From: Fibrobacteria bacterium AD312
GTDB lineage: Bacteria > Fibrobacterota > Fibrobacteria > Fibrobacterales > Fibrobacteraceae
Reading direction: 5' to 3'
Assembly (NCBI GenBank): GCA_001462345.1
Contig: LIUM01000023.1
Span: 59,362-123,361, forward strand
Length of the DNA stretch: 64,000 nucleotides
Part shown: positions 8,302 through 16,274 of the stretch, in pieces
Position numbering within the stretch: the stretch's first letter is position 1
Layout: each line of letters starts with the position of its first letter
Notes under the pieces: generated by a model
What the model was told of the DNA's origin: nothing
Databases searched by the model: none
What the model saw: only the letters and a program-made list of their open reading frames with translations
Translations under genes and position numbers: made by a program

Positions 8302-9551
8302 GAGACTAAAGAGGGTAAAAAAGATATTTGATTTTGATTTTTTTTCGGTGCTGCAATTAAATTCATTTTGATTTGCTCTGGATAAACCAATTGCAAAGAA
8401 CGAGGAAGATCTGGATCATAAATAAAGTATTTGGCTCGATTTAAGGCGACCCCAAGTTTTCTAAGGTGAGCTAAGGTGATTCGCGAATGGCGTCTACCAG
8501 AGACAATCAATTTTGCAGACCTGACGCCAATACCAGGAATTCGAAGAATCATTTCATAGTCGGCGGTATTGATATCTAACGGGAAAACTTCAGGATGGCG
8601 TAAAGCCCAGCCCATTTTAGGGTCAATTTGCAAGTCTAAATGAGGGTTTGAATCATCTAAAATCTCATCATAACTAAACTGATAAAAACGCATAAGCCAA
8701 TCGGCCTGATAAAGACGATTTTCTCTGACTAATGGCGGAGCCACAGTAATCGCTGGAAGGCGTTTATCATTGTTTAATGGGATATAACCTGAAAAATAGA
8801 CACGCTTTAATTTTTGTTTTTGATATAAACTAGAGGAGAGTTTTAAGATATCTAAATCGGACTCCCCACTCGCTCCGATAATCATTTGAGTCGTTTGGCC
8901 TGCGGGTAAAAAATGAGGCGTGTATTTGGAAGGCTTACCTGCGGAGTACTCCAATTTCCTTTCGGCAAGGTAGTTCATGGGTTGAAAAATGGCTTTGAAG
9001 TTCTTATCTGGAGCCAAATAGGCAAGCGATTTTGAAGAAGGGACCTCGATATTTACACTACAGCGATCGGCATAAAGGCCTGCTTGGTGAATTAAAAGAG
9101 CACTTGCACCAGGGATTGCTTTTAAGTGAATATAACCACCAAATCGATATTTTTCACGAAGGTCTTTAGCTACCCTAACCAAGTATTCCATGGTATAATC
9201 AGGGTTATTAAATACGGCAGAACTTAAAAAAAGACCTTCTATATAGTTTCTTTTATAGAGCCCCATGACCAAATCGGTTAATTCTTGAATATTAAAAGTA
9301 GCACGTTCGATATCGTTACTTTTGCGATTAATACAATAGGCACAATCGTACTTGCACGCATTTGAAAAGAGGATTTTTAATAAAGAAATGCAGCGGCCAT
9401 CTTCAGTAAAAGAATGGCAAATACCAGAAAGAGCGCCATTGCCAACCCCTGAAGAAGGAGTACTTCTTTTAGAGCCACTGGAAGAACACGAAACATCGTA
9501 TTTTGCAGCTGCAGAGAGAATAGAGATCTTTTTTAAGGTGGATTCTAACAT
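8298..9551 (-). CDS. Radical-SAM protein of the UDG-linked family (TIGR03916)
   Basis: 417 residues from the preferred start. A CxxxCxxC cluster (C66, C70, C73 in NACKYDCAYC) binds the 4Fe-4S centre. The family N-terminus AAKYDVSCSSSGSKR is present. Near the C-terminus a helix-hairpin-helix (ILRIPGIGVRSAKLIV) suggests DNA contact. The ORF extends upstream to 9602, but ATG 9551 has AAAAGGG 8 nt ahead and gives the usual family start (MLESTLKKISILS), so the longer version is unlikely. It forms a two-gene operon with the DUF4130 gene. The family is predicted to act in DNA modification or repair; no substrate is established. A TGTGCA-N19-TGCACA inverted repeat spans the probable promoter. Confidence 0.9.
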   Translation of the reverse strand: MLESTLKKISILSAAAKYDVSCSSSGSKRSTPSSGVGNGALSGICHSFTEDGRCISLLKILFSNACKYDCAYCINRKSNDIERATFNIQELTDLVMGLYKRNYIEGLFLSSAVFNNPDYTMEYLVRVAKDLREKYRFGGYIHLKAIPGASALLIHQAGLYADRCSVNIEVPSSKSLAYLAPDKNFKAIFQPMNYLAERKLEYSAGKPSKYTPHFLPAGQTTQMIIGASGESDLDILKLSSSLYQKQKLKRVYFSGYIPLNNDKRLPAITVAPPLVRENRLYQADWLMRFYQFSYDEILDDSNPHLDLQIDPKMGWALRHPEVFPLDINTADYEMILRIPGIGVRSAKLIVSGRRHSRITLAHLRKLGVALNRAKYFIYDPDLPRSLQLVYPEQIKMNLIAAPKKNQNQISFLPSLVS

Positions 9552-9562
9552 ACATACCCTTT

Positions 9563-9593
9563 TGTGCAGTATAAATATATTCACTAGTGCACA
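9563..9593. promoter_or_regulatory. Inverted repeat TGTGCA-N19-TGCACA upstream of radical-SAM operon
   Basis: The two 6-nt arms (9563-9568, 9588-9593) are exact and flank an AT-rich core with TATAAATATATT. They sit 12 nt upstream of the minus-strand start at 9551. Operator candidate; regulator unknown. Confidence 0.4.
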
Positions 9594-9857
9594 GAAAAGC
9601 AAGTGTTATTTTTCCCGTATTTAAGAGTGTTTTATGCAGTTATCTAATGCTCTGTTTAATTAAAACACCAAAATTTATTTGTATGTCATTGAATCGGCGT
9701 TATTCGCATAATTCCGTCAATTTTTCCAGAATCACTTTAGTTCAACAAAGTCAAAAATCGGACTGTATTAAGGGAAGCTGTACTAAATCCACCAGTTAGC
9801 AATAAAACAAAACATGACCACTCTTATGTGGGAGTAATTTTTGCATAGGCACCTATT

Positions 9858-9876
9858 TATGGATAATTAATCCATA
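9858..9876 (+). promoter_or_regulatory. Palindrome TATGGAT-N5-ATCCATA upstream of CE6 esterase gene
   Basis: Perfect 7-nt arms with a 5-nt spacer (AATTA), 82 nt before the ATG at 9959. A near-identical palindrome lies 83 nt before the CE1 esterase start (15882-15900), which argues for a shared regulator. The rest of 9594-9857 is AT-rich with no convincing gene. Confidence 0.6.
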
Positions 9877-9903
9877 GGATGTTTGGAAAATATCGCATTA
9901 AAA

Positions 9904-9918
9904 TGCAGAAAAGGGATA
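9904..9918 (+). promoter_or_regulatory. Shared 15-mer TGCAGAAAAGGGATA (copy 1)
   Basis: Exact 15-nt match to 14009-14023, the upstream region of the pectate lyase gene, with similar TTAA-rich sequence before both. Orientation relative to the downstream genes is opposite (with the CE6 gene, against the PL1 gene). Possible regulatory element. Confidence 0.4.
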
Positions 9919-9958
9919 GATTACTCTTAGGTTACTCTAAATTCTTTTAGGAGTATAT

Positions 9959-11515
9959 ATGGGAAAATGTTTTTGGGCTCTGACAAAGGGTTTGTGTGTA
10001 GGAGTTTTTACTTTCTATAGTTTGGTGGGCGCTGCTCCCGATCCAAATTTTCACATCTACATCGCTTTTGGACAATCCAATATGGCGGGCGCATCACCTG
10101 CCGCAGAGCCAGAAACTAAGCCATATTCGCGATTCAAGTTGCTCCCTTCTATGAATTGCCCTGCAAAGGGACGAACTTTGGGCGTGTGGACCGATGCCAC
10201 ATCCCAGCTTGCAAACTGCGACAATCCGCCAAGCATTTCTGTAGCCGATTACTTTGGCCGTACTCTGGTGGATTCCCTACCCGATGTGACTGTGGGCATT
10301 ATTTCTGTTGCCGTAGGCGGTACTGCCCTTAAGCTTTTCGACAAGGACAATTGGCAAGCCTATTTGGAAGACCCTGCGCGTGAAAAAGAAAACTGGATTA
10401 TCAACTGGGCTAAGGCCTACGACAGCAATGTGTACAAACGAATCATCGACCTTGCAAAGATCGCCCAGCAGGATGGCGTGATTAAGGGTGTCATTGTACA
10501 TCAGGGCGAATCGGACTGGAACAACAACAAGTGGGCCGAAGATTTGAAAAAGATTCGCGACGACATGTTTGCAGACCTTGGCTTGAACGCCGATACCGTG
10601 CCGCTCCTTGCAGGCGAAATGCGCGAAGATGGCTGCTGCAAGAGCTTTAGCACAAATCAGGTGCAGCGCATTACAAAAGTAATGGAAAATGCTTGGCCCG
10701 TTTCTTCTACAGGTCTTGGCAGCGCTAACGACAATTACCACTTCAATCGCGACGGCTACATTGAATTCGGCAAACGCTATGCAAAGGTGATGCTCGAGCA
10801 CATGAACCGCGTTTCTCAGCCTCCTTCTCCACACACGGCGTATAAGAACGTTGTGGCAGAAATTCCAGGTAAGCTCGAAGCTGAAAATTACGATGAGCCT
10901 GGTGTTGGCTCCATCGGAAAATCTTACATGGATAACGATTCCGAAAACAAGTCCCTCGCCTATCGCCAAGATGGCGTGGACATTGAGGAATTGAAAGATG
11001 AGCCTGGTTCCTATGTGATTGGCTACACTGAAAAGGGGGAATGGTTGAAGTATACAGTGAAGGTGAATGAATCCTCTAATTATAATGTGACTGCTCGTGT
11101 GGCAAGTGCTGCAAAGGGAAGTTCCTTCCACTTGGAACTTGACGATAATATGGTTTCGGATACCGTTGTGGTAGACAGCATTGGAGATTGGGGCGATTAT
11201 AAGGAAATCAAGTTTAATACTGAGATAATGAATGCAGGCGAACATGTGCTAAAGCTTGTCATCGATGGCTCCTATGTGAACATTGACTGGCTGGACTTTG
11301 TAGCTTGCGGCAGTAGCTGTGATGATAATACTGCCATTCGCAATCATTTGCATCTTGGATCAGCTCAGCAAGAGACCTACAAAATCTTTGACCTCAACGG
11401 TAATTTCTTAGGCGTAAGCGATTCTCCGAAGCTTGATTCGCAAAAGGGCATAAGCCTGCGCAAGGGCGTCTATGTGCTAAAAGGCAAAGACCGCACCTTC
11501 ATGGTCAAGAATTAA
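9959..11515 (+). CDS. Secreted CE6 acetyl-xylan esterase with CBM6 and sorting domain
   Basis: 518 residues. A signal peptide (about 1-25) ends near VGAAPDP. The SGNH/CE6 esterase domain (~30-280) has GQSNMAG with the nucleophile Ser, the conserved HQGESDW block, and DNYHFNRDGY near the end for the catalytic Asp/His. A CBM6 module (~300-450) starts KLEAENYD and ends VNIDWLDF. The final ~65 residues (YKIFDLNGNFLGV...LRKGVYVLKGKDR) form a short T9SS-type sorting domain. Predicted role: removal of acetyl groups from xylan outside the cell, as for F. succinogenes Axe6 enzymes. TAGGAG lies 6 nt before the ATG. Codon use is GC-rich relative to the housekeeping genes. The gene converges on the pectate lyase gene. 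Confidence 0.92.
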   Translation: MGKCFWALTKGLCVGVFTFYSLVGAAPDPNFHIYIAFGQSNMAGASPAAEPETKPYSRFKLLPSMNCPAKGRTLGVWTDATSQLANCDNPPSISVADYFGRTLVDSLPDVTVGIISVAVGGTALKLFDKDNWQAYLEDPAREKENWIINWAKAYDSNVYKRIIDLAKIAQQDGVIKGVIVHQGESDWNNNKWAEDLKKIRDDMFADLGLNADTVPLLAGEMREDGCCKSFSTNQVQRITKVMENAWPVSSTGLGSANDNYHFNRDGYIEFGKRYAKVMLEHMNRVSQPPSPHTAYKNVVAEIPGKLEAENYDEPGVGSIGKSYMDNDSENKSLAYRQDGVDIEELKDEPGSYVIGYTEKGEWLKYTVKVNESSNYNVTARVASAAKGSSFHLELDDNMVSDTVVVDSIGDWGDYKEIKFNTEIMNAGEHVLKLVIDGSYVNIDWLDFVACGSSCDDNTAIRNHLHLGSAQQETYKIFDLNGNFLGVSDSPKLDSQKGISLRKGVYVLKGKDRTFMVKN

Positions 11516-11603
11516 TTTTCTTCGTCATAGCGAGCCGTAGACGTAGTCATCCATACAAGCCTTTTTTACGAACAAATGTTATATTTCTAATAAATTATTG
11601 TTT

Positions 11604-13961
11604 TTATCGAATTTTTAAGAACTGCGTCTTATTGAACGTTTCGTTCTGGATTCTTAAGATGTACGCTCCTTGCGGTAGCAAATTCCTAACGCGGTCCTGA
11701 ATGTTTTCAAAGGTTTTCAAATTATTGAAATGGGCCAAACGGTTTCCGTTCAGGTCAAATACCGTGACGCTCATAAAACTTGTTGCAGAAAATTCGAGAT
11801 GATGCCGCGCGATTGCCGTGATCGAATCCTCTGGTTTTTCCTTGGGAGTCCATTCCAGCAAAGCCCAGTTCTGGTTGCTAGTGCCGTCGCACGCCCATTC
11901 AATAGACGAGGCTCCCGATTCCTTAGATGCAGTGCCAATGCCCACGCAACTCTGGTCCACGGAAACTTGCATTACCATAGTGTAGGAATCATCCTGATTT
12001 TTAACGAATTTGAAGAGCTGAGCGGTTTTTGCAGCACTATCCTTGGCGAGTTCCTTTACAGCGACATTTGTTCCGTTTCCTGGAGATCCACCTTCCAAAT
12101 CCAAGGCTAAGCCCGTGGCATCCCCATATTCATCAACTAGGGAAAGTGTGTAGTAACCGTCCTTTTCAGCGTTCCATTTCCAGCCCATTTCATTTTCGGA
12201 TTGAACAACGTCTGTGCCGCTCTTGAGTTCAGCGGTAGCGGCCGTTGCAAGGAAAAATCCGCTATTCATGTTCTTGAGTGAAAAGAATTTTGAAGTATCT
12301 ATGACGGTAGCTACCTTGGGCTTGATTTCTTCCACAGGTTCACTCCCCACCTGAATACTCTTGAGGAACGGCGCTGGATGAACCACGGTAACCCAGTTTT
12401 TTAAATCGCTATCGGTAATGTATTTCATGCCTGTGGCATTTGTTTGGTCGCCTGCGTACTTGGTGCAGAAATTTTTCACGTCGCTACCTTTGGTGTTGTA
12501 AGCATCCATCAGCGAGTAACCATAATTGGTCTGTTCTGGTTTCCAGCTGGAAGTTGTTTTGGGAGTAAAACTGATGCGTGCAGGTGTAGCATCTAGAGCT
12601 TCTGACAAGTACGAATATTCATCGCGAGCAGGTTCGACGCCACCGCCCATAGTAAGCGCTTGGCCCTTGGTGTAACCGTTAAAACGGTTTGCTATTGAAA
12701 CCATGTCAGAGCCTTCGCCGCCGATAATGCCTGTGGTAGCGCCGCCGTTATCGCTCTTGCCATAGGCTGAAAAATAATTGTTGTAAATATGGGCGGAACC
12801 GTTCCCGAGCTGTGGACAACGACGTACGTTTTTGTCCCACCAATTGTAAAGTAGTGTGGTGCGGTCTCGTGTTAATTCCGTATTTTGCGTGCCATACGCT
12901 ACAGTCCAATAGCGATTTTTAAAGCGGCTATAGGAAATAGTCACGTAGTCAGGGCTGCGGCCATTATCTTTCTTGTCCATGTAAGTCATGTAGGGTGTAT
13001 TGATCCAAATGAACTTGCCCACTTCATCTTGACCGTTACCCTTGCGGTCATATGTCAGCTGAGATTCAAAATAGATATGGTCAATCCAGATCTGGCGAGA
13101 AGACCACACGTTAATCAAGATACGATTTGGCTGATTCTTGGCCACCATTTTCAGATTGCGGAAAATGATATTATCCGAAGGTTCATCGCCCTCAGTACCG
13201 TATTCATTATTGGTTCGGAAAAAAGGATCGTACAGCGTATGGCTACCATAGCAGCCCACCAAAGTCTTGTTATCCCGTAAGCGAGTATGGGAATGTTTCT
13301 GCATGTCGATATCGGCGCAGACCACGACCGTCTTGGGCTCCGTTTTCTTCAGTTCTTCCACAAGATCGGTATCTGTCGTCACAACCACCACATCGCCAAG
13401 CAACCCGCCAATGGTTCCTGCCTTTTCGCCATTAGGTGTATTCGCGTTAGCGGCATAGCCTTCAAGGCCATCTAGGTTCAGCTTGAATTTCTGGTAATTA
13501 TCTCCTGAATAAGTTGCCACTTTTAACGAATTACTGTTCACGTCAAAAGTGAGGCCCACTTTAGAATCGGCATTGCTCACCACCTTATAATAAAGGGAGT
13601 AACCGTCAAAATCTTTCTGTACCGACTCGATTTTCCAGCGCTGGTTTGCAGCATCGGTATCTTTCAAGAGCTTGGCTACCCCATTTTCGCTAGTAACGAG
13701 AAGTCCCGTTTTACTATTGACTATCTCATAAACGCCTGCGCTAATGTAATTGAGGGTCCACTTTTCGTCTAGAGTGCCCTGAATCTTCGAACTTGTAAGG
13801 GTTGAGCCTTCTTCGGCCTTTAAAATCGTGATATTTCGATCGGTATCGGCTATACCAAAACGAAATTCCTGCTTGGGATAATCCACTGCAGCAAAGACAC
13901 CTGTCGAAAAGAACAGTCCCACCGCAAAGAGAACTGCAGTATGATTGAAGTTAAAAACCAT
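11604..13961 (-). CDS. Secreted PL1 pectate lyase with ricin-like modules on both sides and sorting domain
   Basis: 785 residues from ATG 13961, which has GGAG five nt upstream; a GTG at 13967 is possible but overlaps that site. A signal peptide ends near TGVFA. Residues ~30-160 are ricin-B-like (ANQRWKIES, SKTGLLVTS). A right-handed beta-helix of polysaccharide lyase family 1 follows (~165-530): KTLVGCYG, FRNLKMV, IWIDHIYFE, and RRCPQLGNG with the catalytic Arg. A second ricin-like lectin module follows (~550-700, SNQNWALLEW). The last ~75 residues (VTVFDLNGNRLAH...LPQGAYILRIQN) are the sorting domain. Predicted role: calcium-dependent cleavage of pectate outside the cell. A palindrome (13977-13995) sits directly upstream. 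Confidence 0.92.
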   Translation of the reverse strand: MVFNFNHTAVLFAVGLFFSTGVFAAVDYPKQEFRFGIADTDRNITILKAEEGSTLTSSKIQGTLDEKWTLNYISAGVYEIVNSKTGLLVTSENGVAKLLKDTDAANQRWKIESVQKDFDGYSLYYKVVSNADSKVGLTFDVNSNSLKVATYSGDNYQKFKLNLDGLEGYAANANTPNGEKAGTIGGLLGDVVVVTTDTDLVEELKKTEPKTVVVCADIDMQKHSHTRLRDNKTLVGCYGSHTLYDPFFRTNNEYGTEGDEPSDNIIFRNLKMVAKNQPNRILINVWSSRQIWIDHIYFESQLTYDRKGNGQDEVGKFIWINTPYMTYMDKKDNGRSPDYVTISYSRFKNRYWTVAYGTQNTELTRDRTTLLYNWWDKNVRRCPQLGNGSAHIYNNYFSAYGKSDNGGATTGIIGGEGSDMVSIANRFNGYTKGQALTMGGGVEPARDEYSYLSEALDATPARISFTPKTTSSWKPEQTNYGYSLMDAYNTKGSDVKNFCTKYAGDQTNATGMKYITDSDLKNWVTVVHPAPFLKSIQVGSEPVEEIKPKVATVIDTSKFFSLKNMNSGFFLATAATAELKSGTDVVQSENEMGWKWNAEKDGYYTLSLVDEYGDATGLALDLEGGSPGNGTNVAVKELAKDSAAKTAQLFKFVKNQDDSYTMVMQVSVDQSCVGIGTASKESGASSIEWACDGTSNQNWALLEWTPKEKPEDSITAIARHHLEFSATSFMSVTVFDLNGNRLAHFNNLKTFENIQDRVRNLLPQGAYILRIQNETFNKTQFLKIR

Positions 13962-13976
13962 ATACACTCCATTTTT

Positions 13977-13995
13977 CAGGTCACCTATTGACCTG
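13977..13995 (-). promoter_or_regulatory. Palindrome CAGGTCA-N5-TGACCTG upstream of pectate lyase
   Basis: Perfect 7-nt arms with spacer CCTAT, 15 nt upstream of the start codon, just downstream of an AT-rich stretch that could be the -10 region. Operator candidate. It has the same 7-5-7 geometry as the palindromes at the CE6 and CE1 genes but a different arm sequence. Confidence 0.5.
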
Positions 13996-14008
13996 CATAT
14001 AATTTAAT

Positions 14009-14023
14009 TGCAGAAAAGGGATA
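14009..14023 (+). promoter_or_regulatory. Shared 15-mer TGCAGAAAAGGGATA (copy 2)
   Basis: Exact copy of 9904-9918, here about 47 nt upstream of the pectate lyase start. The rest of 14024-14205 shows no gene. Confidence 0.4.
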
Positions 14024-14205
14024 TGGAATGTTTTACGAAAAAAGGAGTTGTCCTTAGACTACAGACGTGCGGCTATTCCGCGAAAAAATCCAAAGTCTTG
14101 ATCCTTACCTTGATTTCTGTCCGTTTTCCGCTATCGTTGCCGAGAGCCTGCTGATCAAACTATTTTTTTTGGGTAAGATAGGCGTTATTACAGAAATATC
14201 TGTAT

Positions 14206-14234
14206 AAAAAAATCCCGCGAAATGAATCACGGGA
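14206..14234 (-). terminator. Terminator of CE1 esterase gene
   Basis: On the minus strand TCCCG ... CGGGA is followed by a T-run (AAAAAAA on the plus strand at 14206-14212), 44 nt after the esterase stop. Confidence 0.75.
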
Positions 14235-14277
14235 CTATTTACTTAAGAATTTAATAGCTTGCTTGAACAGTCTTCAA

Positions 14278-15798
14278 TTAGAACTGTTCGAAGAATTTGT
14301 GTACTTCTTGCGGAACCCAGGTTTGTTCCCAGCCAGCACCTACAGCCATACTGCCGTTATCGTGAGCGGTCCACTGGTGATCACCAGGCCAGCTGCAGAA
14401 CTTCACAGGGAAGCGAGGATCCACGGTCTTGAAATCGTAGCAAACATGTCCAGTATTACCTTGAACTTCTTCAGGCTTTTCAGCACTGGCGTCAGTGAAG
14501 TTACCATTGGCATCTGGCTTACCATTGTTCTTGAGAATTCGAACAAGAGCACTAGTCTTAGCACGATCGTAATTGCATCTGCCATCGTTCTTTCCGTGGA
14601 CAGCCATCCAAGCAATCGGTAACTTTTTCTCTAAATGTTCATCTTGAGGTAACCAAATATTGTAATCGGCAACTGCATAGACAGCCACGGCACGAATACG
14701 ATCTTGGAAATCCTGTGCGAGAGAGTTGGTGAACATGGCACCGAAGCTAAATCCTGTAGCAAACACACGGCTCGTATCGATACAGTAATTATTTTCGAGA
14801 AGAGTCAACAACTGGCCAAAGAACACATGGTCCTTGGAACTCTTCATACTCCAAGGCATGCCATCGGTATCGCCACGAGGTGAAACAAAGATGTAGTTCC
14901 CTTCTGTATCCAAAACCTGCTGGCCATAGTATGGAGATGGATGATCATAGTCTGGAGAATGATGGACGAAATCTTCGGCGTTACTGCCCATGCAGTGGTG
15001 AGCAAAGAGAATCTTGTATGGTTTTGTGTTATTGTAGTTTTTAGGCAGAGTGATGAAGAATTCACGTGTTTCACCGTTGACTTTCATTTCAAAACGTTGA
15101 CCGTTTTCAACACTTTTGGTGGCTTGCAAGGTGGAGTTCTTTCCACAGCCCAAACTTGGAGTAGGAGCGTTCTGCAAAGCGTAACCGAATGAATAGACCT
15201 CTTCGGCTTTCTTCATGGTTAGAGTCAAATTGGTATCCAAGTTGGTGAGTGGCACTATTAAGGTGTCGTAACCATCCGCAATTACACGTAAGTCATCGCC
15301 AGCACCATCTTTCTTAAGAACGGAAGCTCGATTGTTCAAAGAAGCCTCGTAAGAGCCTTTTGCTGTAAACTTCAGGTTTTGTTGTGCAGAACCCATATGG
15401 ATACGAGCAAAGTAGGTTCCTTCGCTTTTGACAAATCCACGAAGGTCTACGGACCCTGAACCGTAAAGGTTCTTGTCCATCACGCGAAAGCCGAGCGCAT
15501 CAAAAATCTGCACCTGCACTGGTCCAGAAGAAGACTGTGCGTAGGAAAGCACCCCGTTGTTTACCCCTACGAATCCAGGGTTGGATGCTGCCTGGATGGA
15601 TATTGGATCGTACTCCAGCGTGAAAGAGCCCGCATCGTTTGTTTTTGTAGAAAGATTGTTGCCTATAAGGGTTACATCGGCACCCTTGATTTTTTCTCCA
15701 TTTTCGTTCGAGACTGTTCCCGTGAGAAGAAAGGCATTAGAAACCACAGCGGATAATGCTACCGCTAGACCCAGCTTCAACACACCCATTTTTTTCAT
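14278..15798 (-). CDS. Secreted CE1-type esterase (acetyl-xylan/feruloyl) with internal sorting-like domain
   Basis: 506 residues. The signal peptide ends near VVSNA. Next is a carboxypeptidase-regulatory-like beta-sandwich (~25-70 plus the strand-like DGYDTLIVPL), interrupted or followed by a stretch resembling a T9SS sorting domain (~75-147, VQVQIFDALGFRVMDKN...EGTYFARIHMG). The alpha/beta-hydrolase domain (~205-506) is of the PHB-depolymerase/CE1 type: KILFAHHCMGSN, nucleophile Ser in GFSFG, Asp in VHGKNDGR, and His in GDHQWTAHD. Predicted role: extracellular removal of acetyl or feruloyl groups from hemicellulose. AAGGA lies 8-9 nt before the ATG. The position of the sorting-like module, N-terminal instead of C-terminal, is unusual. 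Confidence 0.87.
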   Translation of the reverse strand: MKKMGVLKLGLAVALSAVVSNAFLLTGTVSNENGEKIKGADVTLIGNNLSTKTNDAGSFTLEYDPISIQAASNPGFVGVNNGVLSYAQSSSGPVQVQIFDALGFRVMDKNLYGSGSVDLRGFVKSEGTYFARIHMGSAQQNLKFTAKGSYEASLNNRASVLKKDGAGDDLRVIADGYDTLIVPLTNLDTNLTLTMKKAEEVYSFGYALQNAPTPSLGCGKNSTLQATKSVENGQRFEMKVNGETREFFITLPKNYNNTKPYKILFAHHCMGSNAEDFVHHSPDYDHPSPYYGQQVLDTEGNYIFVSPRGDTDGMPWSMKSSKDHVFFGQLLTLLENNYCIDTSRVFATGFSFGAMFTNSLAQDFQDRIRAVAVYAVADYNIWLPQDEHLEKKLPIAWMAVHGKNDGRCNYDRAKTSALVRILKNNGKPDANGNFTDASAEKPEEVQGNTGHVCYDFKTVDPRFPVKFCSWPGDHQWTAHDNGSMAVGAGWEQTWVPQEVHKFFEQF

Positions 15799-16274
15799 GT
15801 TCTTTTCCTTTTTTTAAGTTACCCTCAATTCGGATATTTATATCCAAACGAGCTACTTATTTCGCAAGAAAACTCGTATACTGTGGACAAAATGTCCATA
15901 CGTTTTTGCAAGCATAAATTCACGATTTGCTAGTGCCAAAATCAGGCTGAACAAGTCATCTTTGTTGTTAAATGTTGTAAAAAATAACGTTTCCGTGCCG
16001 TTTTTGTATATAAAATTTTACGCTGTAAATTCGAAAAAAAACAACAGAAAACTAACTCTATAGATGATACTACGATGGTGATTAATCCTTGCTATTGGAC
16101 ACAAAAGCCACGAGGTCATTGCTTGCAAAGGCCAAACAAACGATTTTAGCAGAATGGGTTATGATAAAAAAAGTATAACACCTGATAAAACAATATTAAA
16201 GAAATCATAGAATACTCATCATATATATATTAGATATGAATGCATAAATATTTAAGTTTAAGAAAGGAGGATTT
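15799..16274. other. Divergent intergenic region upstream of CE1 esterase and nitroreductase
   Basis: 476 nt. It holds the esterase palindrome (15882-15900) and a GGATAT/ATATCC hairpin at about 15831-15844. A 42-codon open stretch without a start codon (16082-16210, reading ILAIGHKSHEVIACKGQTND) could be the tail of a lost gene; I could not identify it. The last ~60 nt before the nitroreductase are AT-rich promoter-like sequence. Confidence 0.4.
15882..15900 (-). promoter_or_regulatory. Palindrome TATGGAC-N5-GTCCACA upstream of CE1 esterase gene
   Basis: Read on the minus strand the arms match at 6 of 7 positions with a 5-nt spacer. The near edge is 83 nt from the start codon at 15798. Arm sequence and distance match the site at 9858-9876 in front of the CE6 gene. 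Confidence 0.6.

Noticed and set aside
9563..9593. LexA-type operator for the radical-SAM operon
   Set aside because: From memory, the F. succinogenes LexA motif is TGCNC-N4-GTGCA. Only a TGCAC half-site fits here; the spacing of the visible inverted repeat (19 nt) does not.
9587..9799. 70-codon ORF upstream of the CE6 gene
   Set aside because: No ribosome-binding site, odd composition, and it overlaps the promoter of the radical-SAM operon.
16082..16210. Short open frame upstream of the nitroreductase
   Set aside because: No start codon and no recognisable family; mentioned only as a possible gene remnant.
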